Below are positions 1-5,638 of a stretch of DNA of 8,292 nt, in pieces. Origin of the DNA: a bacterium (GTDB lineage: Bacteria > Actinomycetota > Acidimicrobiia > Acidimicrobiales > CATQHL01); the NCBI GenBank assembly GCA_026713745.1, contig JAPONU010000468.1:1-8292 (forward strand), read 5' to 3'. The position numbers and the translations under genes are program-made. Position 1 is the stretch's first letter, and every line of letters starts with the position of its first letter. The notes beneath the pieces are model-generated. The model saw nothing but the letters and a program-made list of their open reading frames with translations, did not search any database and was not told the DNA's origin.

Positions 1-1
1 G

Positions 2-178
2 CCTCTGCGCACCGGCGTGACATACGCCGTTCGCGGCGAGTTCACCGACGTGAAGCGCAAGCAGGGCGGCGCCATCGGCACGTTCGACCTGCTGACGTTC
101 CGCCTGGAGGTGGTGGCGCCCGGCGGCGAAGTGGCCGGCGTCTGCACCAACTCGTTCGTCTTCCCGAGGCAGCCGTGA
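2..178 (+). CDS. C-terminal part of a FAS1-like/MaoC-N hot-dog dehydratase subunit (5' truncated)
   Basis: Only the last 58 codons are in the window; the frame opens at base 2 and ends at TGA 176-178. The residues YAVRGEFTDVKRKQGGAIGT followed by a beta-strand run ending in NSFVFPR look like the end of the non-catalytic or substrate-binding hot-dog half (the MaoC dehydratase N-terminal, FAS1-like dehydratase family). That family usually pairs with a catalytic MaoC half to hydrate or dehydrate 2-enoyl/3-hydroxyacyl thioesters in the cytosol. The stop codon overlaps the GTG start of the next gene (GTGA), which indicates translational coupling and fits a heterodimer of the two products. Mycobacterial HadA/HadC-HadB and the steroid side-chain hydratases have this layout. 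The substrate cannot be told from the sequence. The family call is from pattern memory and is moderately confident, because most of the protein is missing. Confidence 0.7.
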   Translation, partial: PLRTGVTYAVRGEFTDVKRKQGGAIGTFDLLTFRLEVVAPGGEVAGVCTNSFVFPRQP

Positions 179-609
179 GCGCCGAGCAGGCCGAGCCCGG
201 TTGCGTGCAGGTGGGAGACGAGCTTCCCCAGCGGATCATCGAGTCGGTCAGCGCCGAGAAGATGAAGACCATGGCGGCGCTACTGGGTGATCCCAACACG
301 ATTCACTGGGACGCCGACGACGTGCGCCGGCTGGGCCTGGGGGACCGACCCGTCAACCAGGGGCCCAACAACATGGGCTACGTGATCGACATGCTGACCG
401 ACTGGGCCGGCGGCCCCGCCAACTTCCGCCGCCTGAAGGTGCGCTTCCTGGGCAACGTCTTCGCCGAGGACCGTCTCGTGGCCGGCGGCAAGGTCACCGC
501 CGTGCACCGGGATCCCGACGGCCGACTCGTGGACTGCGACGTCTGGCTGGCCCGCAACGGCACCGAGGCCGTCCTCGCCGGCACAGCCACCGTCCTGCTA
601 CCCGACTAG
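175..609 (+). CDS. MaoC-family acyl dehydratase/enoyl-CoA hydratase subunit
   Basis: A 144-residue protein, the usual size of a single hot-dog MaoC domain. Residues 36-46 (LLGDPNTIHWD) match the hydratase-2 motif, with Asp39 and His44 as the expected catalytic pair. The end, LAGTATVLLP, is the usual last strand of the fold. Known members add water to trans-2-enoyl thioesters to give (R)-3-hydroxyacyl thioesters, or catalyse the reverse; CoA versus ACP substrate cannot be decided here. The start is taken as GTG 175, which overlaps the upstream stop (GTGA) and has GAGG at 166-169 five bases before it. The partner upstream is the FAS1-like half, so the active enzyme is probably a heterodimer like HadAB/HadBC or ChsH1-ChsH2. 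The role (fatty acid, mycolate-like or sterol side-chain metabolism) is inference. Confidence 0.85.
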   Translation: MSAEQAEPGCVQVGDELPQRIIESVSAEKMKTMAALLGDPNTIHWDADDVRRLGLGDRPVNQGPNNMGYVIDMLTDWAGGPANFRRLKVRFLGNVFAEDRLVAGGKVTAVHRDPDGRLVDCDVWLARNGTEAVLAGTATVLLPD

Positions 610-645
610 CTCCTGACCCGTTTCGCTACCCACCTGCACGAGATT

Positions 646-680
646 CCGGTAACGGACGCAATCCGTTCTGCGGTTGCCGG
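646..680 (+). terminator. Possible hairpin terminator after the MaoC gene
   Basis: AACGGA (651-656) and TCCGTT (662-667) form a perfect 6-bp stem around CGCAA, about 40 bases after the MaoC stop codon. CCGG at 646-649 and 677-680 could close an outer stem. No T-tract follows, so this would have to be a U-less terminator or an mRNA-stabilising stem. The structure is visible; its function is inferred. Confidence 0.35.
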
Positions 681-683
681 GGC

Positions 684-874
684 GGTGCCTCCGGTGGCGC
701 CACGGAGACCCCGGAGTAGGCACCGGCATCAAGTCCACTGTCCGGGCCGTGCCTTCGGTGGCGCCACGGGGACCCCGGAGTGGGCACCGGCATCGACCCC
801 ACTGTCTGGGGGGTGCTTTCGGTGGCGCCGGGGCCCCGTGGAGTGGGCGTCGACATCGACCCCTCGCGCGATAT
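684..874. repeat. Degenerate tandem repeat, three copies of about 64 bp
   Basis: Copies start at 684, 748 and 812. By hand alignment copies 1 and 2 match at about 55 of 64 positions. Copy 3 is more diverged and one base shorter. Each carries the core TTCGGTGGCGCC (CTCC... in copy 1). In copies 1 and 2 this includes the perfect palindrome GTGGCGCCAC, at 694-703 and 758-767. Copy 2 also ends in a 5-bp stem, CCCCA/TGGGG (797-811). This is a minisatellite-like intergenic array similar in scale to mycobacterial MIRU/VNTR loci, though I do not recognise it as a named family. Confidence 0.75.
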
Positions 875-894
875 ATCGACCCCTCGCGCGGTAT
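855..894. repeat. Direct repeat, two copies of a 20-bp unit around a CGATATATCG palindrome
   Basis: ATCGACCCCTCGCGCGATAT (855-874) is followed directly by a copy differing at one base (875-894). The junction makes a perfect 10-bp palindrome, CGATATATCG, at 869-878, an AT-rich spot in very GC-rich surroundings. The first copy overlaps the end of the third 64-bp repeat, so it may have arisen from that array. It could be a protein-binding site or simple repeat slippage. Confidence 0.6.
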
Positions 895-908
895 CTGGAG
901 GTATTGAG

Positions 909-998
909 ATGGTCGATGGTTCTGAGGAGGCCGGATGTCCGCGCTCTCGGGCCAATTCGGGCGTAGCTGAGTGTCTCAGCATCGGAGGGGTCGGTTGA
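909..998 (+). CDS. Possible small ORF, 29 residues, unknown
   Basis: ATG 909 is preceded by TGGAGG (896-901) with a 7-base spacer, a near-ideal ribosome-binding site. The frame runs to TGA 996-998 and would encode MVDGSEEAGC...SIGGVG. It has no membrane segment or motif that I recognise, and its last 23 bases overlap the end of the HNH gene on the other strand. A second, overlapping start, ATG 935, is preceded by GAGGAGG (924-930) and would give only MSALSGQFGRS, ending at 970. Neither has other support. They may be relics of a decayed gene or chance purine runs. Confidence 0.2.
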   Translation: MVDGSEEAGCPRSRANSGVAECLSIGGVG

Positions 999-2490
999 CG
1001 GCTTGACCGGTGTCGGTCTCTTTGCCGTTGCGGTTGGCGGGGCTGCCTTTCTTGTGTCGGGCGTTGTTGTTGCGGGCCGCGCCGTTCTGACTCTTCGTGG
1101 CGGGTGGACCGTTGGGTGGGGGTTCGAGGCTGCATTCTCCGTCGGGGCCGCGGGTGAGTAGGGCGCCGTGTTCGTGGACCTGTTTGTGGCAGTCGCTGCA
1201 GAGCAGGCAGAGGTTGTCGATGTCGGTGGGGCCGCCGTCTTCCCAGTAGTTCTCGTGGTGGGCTTGGCAGAAGCTGTTGGCGGCGCCGCAGACGGCGCAG
1301 CCCTTGTCGCGAACGGCGAGGGCGATGCGCTGAGCGAAGCTGGCGGTGCGGTACTTGTGGCCCAGCCACAGGGGTTGGCTCTTGGTGTCGAACAGGGCAG
1401 GCAGGATGTCAGCTTCCAGGGCGATCTGGAGGAGTTCGCTGGGCGCCAGGGGCGTGTCGTCGACGAGGCGGGCGTTGGCGAGTTGGCCCGCGACGGTGTC
1501 GTAGTCGGCGATGACCAGCAGGGTCGCGCGCTGAGCGTCGCCGGTCCCGGATCCGTCGCCGTCGCCGCTGCGGTTGCTGTGGCGGGTGATGAGTGCTTCG
1601 AGGGCGTCGGCGTAGCGCTGGGCGGGTGTGGCGCGGTTGTTGGGGTCTTCGTTGTGCCAGAGGTTCTTGGCTATCGCCGCGAGCGCGGTCTCGATGCGGG
1701 CGCCGGCGAGGGGGTCGAAGGTGCCGAACAGCTTGTACATGCCGTCGGACTCCTGCTTGATGGTGGCCTCGCGGCGGGCGCGCTGGCGGCGCCGCCGCTC
1801 CTCGAGGTCCTCGCCGGCTGATTTCCCGTTGACGTGATCACGCACCGTGCGCCCGAAGGTGTCGGCCGGTTCGGTCTCCGCGGCGTCCAGCAACTCCGCC
1901 TCGTCGACAGGCGTGTGCGCCGCGGCGTCGGCGATCGCCCGGGCGTGCTGGGGCGTGATGGCGCCCTCTGCCAGCGCCTCGGCTGTGCCGGGCAGGTCGG
2001 CGAGCCGCCCGGCGAACTGCACCTCCCGCTTGGCGCCGCCCCGGGACTGCTTCAAGTCGCCGCGCAGCACCGCCGCGGCGTGCGCCTCGCCGCGCCACTG
2101 AGCCAACTCGGCGACCTTGTCGGCCTTCACCGCCGCAAGGCGGGCCTCACACCGCCCCACCAGGCGCAGACACTCCTCCAAGCGCCCACCGCCCAGAGAT
2201 CCCAGGCCCACAACCAGGCCATCCAACAACCCCAACAACTGATCCGAAGAGGCACCGCCGCGGCCGGACTCGCCGGCGGGGGAGGAGTCGGTGGGTGCCG
2301 CCGACGTCTCCCGCTGGTCACTCGGGCGCTGGCGGGAGATCCCGCCGTGGCCGGGCTTGCCGGCGGGGGAGGATGTGGCGGGCGACGCCGACGTTTCCCG
2401 GAGGTTCGACCCGCGCCCGGCGGTCGGGTCGGCCGCGCCGGGCCCCGGCGCCGGGAGTGTCGGGTCGGAGAAGAGGGTGGGTTCGGTCAT
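976..2490 (-). CDS. DUF222 / HNH endonuclease domain protein (13E12-repeat family)
   Basis: A 504-residue protein. Residues 1-80 are a Pro/Ser/Gly-rich disordered lead containing a duplicated segment (residues 31-50 and 60-79). Residues 85-300 are the mostly helical DUF222 region. The HNH nuclease lies at about 395-442: C398xxC401 and C431xxC434 form a likely structural zinc site, with H410-H411, N426 and H435/H439 as the HNH core. The tail is basic and Asn-rich. HNH nucleases cut DNA using one metal ion; for 13E12 proteins the target and role are unknown, and many genomes carry several copies. The start is ATG 2490, with GAGGGAG just upstream; a TTG at 2580 and an ATG at 2514 lack a ribosome-binding site. 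A promoter lies at 2602-2630. The gene is monocistronic and converges on the MaoC gene. Confidence 0.88.
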   Translation of the reverse strand: MTEPTLFSDPTLPAPGPGAADPTAGRGSNLRETSASPATSSPAGKPGHGGISRQRPSDQRETSAAPTDSSPAGESGRGGASSDQLLGLLDGLVVGLGSLGGGRLEECLRLVGRCEARLAAVKADKVAELAQWRGEAHAAAVLRGDLKQSRGGAKREVQFAGRLADLPGTAEALAEGAITPQHARAIADAAAHTPVDEAELLDAAETEPADTFGRTVRDHVNGKSAGEDLEERRRRQRARREATIKQESDGMYKLFGTFDPLAGARIETALAAIAKNLWHNEDPNNRATPAQRYADALEALITRHSNRSGDGDGSGTGDAQRATLLVIADYDTVAGQLANARLVDDTPLAPSELLQIALEADILPALFDTKSQPLWLGHKYRTASFAQRIALAVRDKGCAVCGAANSFCQAHHENYWEDGGPTDIDNLCLLCSDCHKQVHEHGALLTRGPDGECSLEPPPNGPPATKSQNGAARNNNARHKKGSPANRNGKETDTGQAVNRPLRC

Positions 2491-2581
2491 CGGTGGCTCC
2501 CTCGGGGAACGCATCGCCGTCGGATTCGGGTCGGCGGGGCCGACAAGCCGGTTGGGGAAGCCCGACCCCCGCCAGAGCAAG

Positions 2582-2592
2582 GGTCAGTGACC
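2582..2592. promoter_or_regulatory. Small palindrome near the HNH gene's transcription start
   Basis: GGTCAGTGACC has 5-bp arms around one base and lies just downstream of the predicted transcription start (about 2595 on the minus strand). That is a position where a repressor could act. The symmetry is visible; operator function is a guess. Confidence 0.25.
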
Positions 2593-2601
2593 GGTACCCG
2601 T

Positions 2602-2630
2602 ACCCTACACAACCCCTGTGACAGAGTCAA
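2602..2630 (-). promoter_or_regulatory. Sigma-70-type promoter of the HNH gene
   Basis: On the minus strand, TTGACT (2630-2625) and TAGGGT (2607-2602) are separated by exactly 17 bases. TTGACT matches the -35 consensus at 5 of 6 positions, and TAGGGT fits the actinobacterial TAnnnT -10 pattern. The start point would be near 2595, giving a leader of about 105 nt before ATG 2490. Confidence 0.65.
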
Positions 2631-2637
2631 ACATATA

Positions 2638-2655
2638 TTCGAGTATTGAATCGAA
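2638..2655. promoter_or_regulatory. Inverted repeat TTCGA-N8-TCGAA upstream of the HNH promoter
   Basis: TTCGA (2638-2642) and TCGAA (2651-2655) are perfect inverted arms with an 8-base centre, 7 bases upstream of the -35 box, in an AT-rich island. The TCGA-N8-TCGA spacing equals that of the outer bases of the actinobacterial LexA/SOS box (TCGAAC-N4-GTTCGA). The inner AC and GT are not kept (GT and AA here), so this is either a weak LexA site or a site for another dimeric regulator. Confidence 0.4.
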
Positions 2656-3025
2656 AGTTACCGTTGAGGCTGTCGATCAGGCGCCTATTGGCATCGCGAT
2701 TTCGTCTGCACTGCGCCATCTGACTGCTGGGACGCGAAAGCACGCCGAGAGTCCGGACCATTGTGGTCAACATCGACCGGTGGGGGTCAGATCGCTGGCC
2801 ATGTCAGCCCCGTGCGTCAGAGTCGAGTCTCCTGCTGGTCGGCAGGCCATTCTCCATCGTCGCCGGCACCGCCACCGTCGTGCCGGCCGGCTAGCCCCGG
2901 CTCGATCCCGGCCCCCGCGTCGGGTTCCCGCCGACAGAAAGCCGCCGGGCCGCGACAACACCTCCAGCCGCCATGCATCCGCCGCGCTTCCCCGTCGCCG
3001 CCTGCAAGGCCGGTCGTCGCACCCG
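2656..3025. other. Intergenic stretch between the AAA+ ATPase and the HNH gene promoter
   Basis: About 370 bases follow the ATPase stop (3026) without a gene I can support on either strand. Open frames here are extensions of antisense frames under the ATPase, or are short and Arg-rich, as expected from random high-GC DNA. One short hairpin, GCCGG/CCGGC with a 6-base loop (2886-2901), lies about 125 bases past the ATPase stop but lacks a T-tract on the minus strand. Confidence 0.5.
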
Positions 3026-4330
3026 TCAGCGGCGAGTCCTGTGGCCTCCCTTGTGGCCGCGGCCGAGGGCGCAGCGAGCTCTCGCCACCGGCATCCACTC
3101 GCCGCACACCTGCCGGGAGGGCGCTGCGGGGGACGGCGCGGCGCCGGGTCCGTCGTCGGTACGTCGATATCCCAATTCCGGCTCGGAGAAGTCCAGGACG
3201 TCCCGGCGCTGCATCAACTCGGCCAGTTCGAGCGAACCCTGATCTGTCATCCGAACGTAGCCCGAGATGGTCAGCCGTCGCTCGGTCCGCGCGAGCCACT
3301 TGGACGGTGCGTCGATGGTTCCGGCAAGTGCCCGGCGCGTGGCCGACGGGTACAGGCGCGCCACCGCGTGCAAGTACTCCTGCTCCGCGTCGGACAGTTG
3401 GTGCCAGGCAGGAGCGCTGATGCTCCGCCGGAATCCGTCTCCTGCTCGCCTTATCGCCAGCCTGCACGCCTCGTTGTCCATCGGCTGTCCCGGCGCGCCC
3501 GCCGCCTCCCAGGCCGACCGGCCGAGCAGCTGCAGGTGATACGGGGAACCGTTGACGGCGGTGGCGGCCAGATGGAGTGCATCGGCAGCGAACTCGCCTC
3601 CCGCGGAGGCCGCCGTGGTTCGGAGACACAGGAAGGACTGCTCATCGGTCAGGGGCCGCAACCGATGGAGCTGCGCTCGGTGGAAGAACGTCAGCTTCCG
3701 ATCCTCCAGCACGGTGTACTGGATCTCCGGTAGCGCCGCGCCCAGCAACCCGACGGGCAGCCCCTCCCGTTCCGCAACGTGCTGGAAGTCGCCGGCGAAC
3801 CTCCTCACCTCGTCCCGCTCGCCCGAGTGCAACTCGTCCAGGGTGATGAGCAGGCCCCCGCCCCGGTCCGCGGCCGCCCCCGCCAAGCGGCGCAGCAGGT
3901 GTCGCGTGTCGCCCTCCATCTGCTCCTCGGTGAACTCCCATCCGAGGGCGATGCCCGGTGGCAGCCGCAAGCTGTTGATCCTCCGTCGGGATCGCTGAGC
4001 ATCATCGCCTCGAACGGTCGATCCCTCGTGGGCTTCGGTGGTCGCAGCCGCCGCTCGGGCGATGCGTTGCGACAGTCCGCTCGTTGTGGCGTCCACGGCG
4101 AGCACCATCCACCCGGACTCATGGGCCATGTCCTCCGCGGCGTTCAGCAGCGAGGTCTTGCCCGAGCCCCGAACACCCACCAGGATCGAACACAGGCGGT
4201 GCCCGCTCGCGACGGCCGCGAGTTGAGAGGCAACGTCCTCGAGGATTCCGTCGCGCCCAACCAGGGCCGCTGGCGAACGCCCGAACCCGGGCGAGAACGG
4301 ATTGCCGCGCTGCTTGCCGTGCCCCGCCAT
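3026..4330 (-). CDS. AAA+ (AAA_16/Orc1-like) ATPase with winged-helix-like region and C-terminal Cys2-His2 tail
   Basis: A 434-residue cytosolic protein. It opens with NPFSPGFGRSP...LVGRD (10-27), a lead I recall from a widespread actinobacterial ATP-binding family. Walker A is GVRGSGKT (52-59) and Walker B is LLITLDELH (160-168). Later come a sensor-like LPVGLLGAALPEI (191-203) and GSPYHLQLLG (261-270), which is typical of Orc1/STAND-type AAA_16 ATPases. Residues 311-380 resemble a winged helix (LSDAEQEYL...SGYVR), suggesting DNA or protein binding. After a Pro/Ala linker, C409-x10-C420-x5-H426-x3-H430 may bind zinc. ATG 4330 is the start: there is no ribosome-binding site, but TAGAGT (4342-4337) sits 6 bases upstream, so the mRNA is probably leaderless. 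It is divergent from the Mre11/Rad50-like operon. Its function is unknown; a DNA-dependent switch or regulator is inference. Confidence 0.85.
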   Translation of the reverse strand: MAGHGKQRGNPFSPGFGRSPAALVGRDGILEDVASQLAAVASGHRLCSILVGVRGSGKTSLLNAAEDMAHESGWMVLAVDATTSGLSQRIARAAAATTEAHEGSTVRGDDAQRSRRRINSLRLPPGIALGWEFTEEQMEGDTRHLLRRLAGAAADRGGGLLITLDELHSGERDEVRRFAGDFQHVAEREGLPVGLLGAALPEIQYTVLEDRKLTFFHRAQLHRLRPLTDEQSFLCLRTTAASAGGEFAADALHLAATAVNGSPYHLQLLGRSAWEAAGAPGQPMDNEACRLAIRRAGDGFRRSISAPAWHQLSDAEQEYLHAVARLYPSATRRALAGTIDAPSKWLARTERRLTISGYVRMTDQGSLELAELMQRRDVLDFSEPELGYRRTDDGPGAAPSPAAPSRQVCGEWMPVARARCALGRGHKGGHRTRR

Positions 4331-4336
4331 GGCGAT

Positions 4337-4342
4337 ACTCTA
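4337..4342 (-). promoter_or_regulatory. -10 box of the AAA+ ATPase gene (leaderless)
   Basis: TAGAGT on the minus strand fits TAnnnT and ends 6 bases before ATG 4330. Transcription should therefore start at or next to the A of the start codon. No convincing -35 box is seen; the place where one would lie is inside the 20-bp repeat array, which may mean the promoter depends on an activator. Confidence 0.55.
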
Positions 4343-4343
4343 C

Positions 4344-4453
4344 CCGCACTCACTGTCCGCATTCCGCATGTGGTGTCCGCACTCCACATCCGATGCATGC
4401 ATTACACACTCGGTATCCGCATTTCTCATTGAGTGTCCGCATCCGAGGCCTGT
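4344..4453. repeat. Array of direct repeats with 20-bp period and TCCGCA core, in the divergent promoter region
   Basis: The core T(G/A)TCCGCA(T/C) starts at 4354, 4374, 4414 and 4434, with a degenerate copy (TGCATGCAT) in register at 4394. A second CCGCA/CCACA series at 4344, 4364 and 4384 is also 20 bases apart, offset from the first by 7 or 13. The repeats fill the space between the two -10 boxes. Iterated sites at about two helical turns are typical of a regulator binding cooperatively along one DNA face. Iterons of a replication initiator look similar, but I see no Rep gene or AT-rich unwinding region. Confidence 0.65.
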
Positions 4454-4495
4454 GCAGTGCAGCCCCGCCCTGCCGGGAGTGTCACACACCCTTCC

Positions 4496-4501
4496 TATGC
4501 T
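4496..4501 (+). promoter_or_regulatory. -10 box of the Mre11/Rad50-like operon (leaderless)
   Basis: TATGCT fits TAnnnT and ends 6 bases before ATG 4508, the same spacing as for the divergent ATPase gene. No Shine-Dalgarno sequence precedes the ATG (CTTCGGGC), so a leaderless mRNA is likely. No clear -35 box is seen. Confidence 0.55.
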
Positions 4502-4507
4502 TCGGGC

Positions 4508-5638
4508 ATGGTGAAATTCCTCCACACAGCCGACTGGCAGTTGGGCATGACCAGGCACTTCCTGGCCGGCGAGGCGCAGGCCCGCTTCAGTGAGGCCCGC
4601 ATCGACGCAGTACGCCGCATTGGGGCGCTGGCAGAGCGCGAGGGCTGCGGGTTCGTCGTGGTCTGCGGCGACGTGTTCGAATCCAACCAGGTGGGCCGCC
4701 AAGTGGTCGTCCGGGCGCTGGATGCGATGGCGGCGACTCCAGGGGTCACCTTCTACCTGCTGCCCGGCAACCACGACCCGCTCGATCCCTCTACGGTGTA
4801 CCGCTCGCCCACCTTCACGCGGCATTGCCCCTCGAACGTGGTCGTACTGGAGGCCCCCGATCCTGTTGCGGTGTCGCCGGGTGTCGAGTTGGTCCCGGCG
4901 CCCTGGTTCACCAAGCGTCCGCTTGTTGACCTGGTGGCCGAGGCGTGCACCGAACTCGAGCCCACGGGCTTGGTCCGCATCGTTGCCGGTCACGGCGCGC
5001 TTGACTCCATGTCCCCGAATCCCAACGATCCGGCGCTCATATCGCTTGAGGGCCTCGAGCAATGCCTCGCCGCCGGGACGGTCCACTACGTGGCGCTGGG
5101 AGACCGGCACTCCACGACCGAGGTCGGCAACAGCGAGCGGATCTGGTATGCGGGCGCGCCTGAGGCCACTGACTACGACGAGGTGGACTCTGGGAACGTC
5201 GTCGTCGTCGAACTCGACGCGGCCGGTGTGCGGCTGCAGGTTGAGGAGATCGGCAAGTGGCGTTTCCTGAGTCGTGACTGGGAACTGACCGGCGACCGGG
5301 ACATCAATCACCTGGCTGAGTGGCTCGAGGGCTTGGAGGACAAGGAGTGCGCCATCGTCAGACTGGCTCTGGTGGGCCAGCTGTCGCTCGCCCAGAAGGC
5401 GCGACTCGGCGGCCTCCTGGACCATTGCTCCGACGTGCTCGCCTCTCTCGAGACCCACCGGCGGCGCAGCGACCTGGTCGTCGTCCCCGACGAAGCCGAC
5501 ATGGACGACCTGGGGCTCTCGGGGTTCGCGAGGGAGGCGCTCGGCGACCTGCGAGAGTTGGCGGGCTCGGGTGAGCAGGCCGCGGCGGCCCGCGAGGCCC
5601 TGGGACTGCTGTATCGACTGGCGGAGGTCGGGCGATGA
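4508..5638 (+). CDS. SbcD/Mre11-like metallophosphoesterase (DNA repair exonuclease family)
   Basis: A 376-residue protein. The calcineurin-like phosphoesterase motifs appear in order: HTADWQLG (6-13, D9 and Q11), GDVFE (54-58, D55), GNHD (87-90, N88 and H89), GH (161-162) and LGDRHS (197-202, D199 and H201). The rest forms the usual capping region. The family cuts DNA ends or hairpins with two Mn2+ ions, working with a Rad50/SbcC ATPase. Two canonical metal ligands differ: the His of DxH is Gln, and the first His of the last GHxH is Asp. The start is ATG 4508, chosen for the -10 box and because the motif lies at the expected distance; an upstream GTG at 4433 lies in the repeat array and has no ribosome-binding site. 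The stop overlaps the next start (ATGA). It resembles M. tuberculosis Rv1277 from memory and is more distantly like YhaO. Confidence 0.88.
   Translation: MVKFLHTADWQLGMTRHFLAGEAQARFSEARIDAVRRIGALAEREGCGFVVVCGDVFESNQVGRQVVVRALDAMAATPGVTFYLLPGNHDPLDPSTVYRSPTFTRHCPSNVVVLEAPDPVAVSPGVELVPAPWFTKRPLVDLVAEACTELEPTGLVRIVAGHGALDSMSPNPNDPALISLEGLEQCLAAGTVHYVALGDRHSTTEVGNSERIWYAGAPEATDYDEVDSGNVVVVELDAAGVRLQVEEIGKWRFLSRDWELTGDRDINHLAEWLEGLEDKECAIVRLALVGQLSLAQKARLGGLLDHCSDVLASLETHRRRSDLVVVPDEADMDDLGLSGFAREALGDLRELAGSGEQAAAAREALGLLYRLAEVGR

Larger units (their letters stand above)
610..975. other. 366-bp intergenic region between convergent genes
   Basis: No convincing gene of normal size lies here between the MaoC gene (+) and the HNH gene (-). 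The region holds the hairpin at 646-680, the 64-bp tandem repeats at 684-874, a duplicated 20-bp motif at 855-894 and two very short ORFs with Shine-Dalgarno sequences at 909-998 and 935-970. Open frames through the repeats are not trusted: 64 is not a multiple of three, so each repeat copy would be read in a different frame. Confidence 0.7.

Noticed and set aside
674..907. 77-codon open frame through the tandem repeats
   Set aside because: The repeat unit of 64 bp is not a multiple of three, so the peptide changes frame between copies. There is no ribosome-binding site and no motif.
966..980. Hairpin GCTGAG-TGT-CTCAGC at the end of the HNH gene
   Set aside because: The stem is only 6 bp, it includes the stop codon, and no T-tract follows on the minus strand, so I did not list it as a terminator.
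1168..1821. 217-codon open frame on the plus strand
   Set aside because: It lies entirely inside the HNH gene in antisense, and its Val/Gly/Ala-rich translation is what the complementary frame of such a gene gives.
2776..2810. ACCGGTGGGGGTCAGATC-like segment reminiscent of insertion-sequence ends
   Set aside because: It reminded me of IS21-type termini, but there is no matching second end, target duplication or transposase fragment, so a mobile-element relic is not supported.
2618..3733. 371-codon open frame on the plus strand
   Set aside because: Most of it is antisense to the AAA+ ATPase and the protein is Arg/Pro/Ser-rich without motifs. Only its first residues lie in free DNA, and no ribosome-binding site supports its start.
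4354..4453. CRISPR array
   Set aside because: The repeats are 20 bp in total period with a core under 10 bp and no unique spacers, so they cannot be a CRISPR array.
4433..4507. Upstream GTG start adding 25 residues to the nuclease
   Set aside because: The added peptide lies in the repeat array, has no ribosome-binding site and is unlike the family N-terminus, which begins right at the MVKFLHTADW segment.
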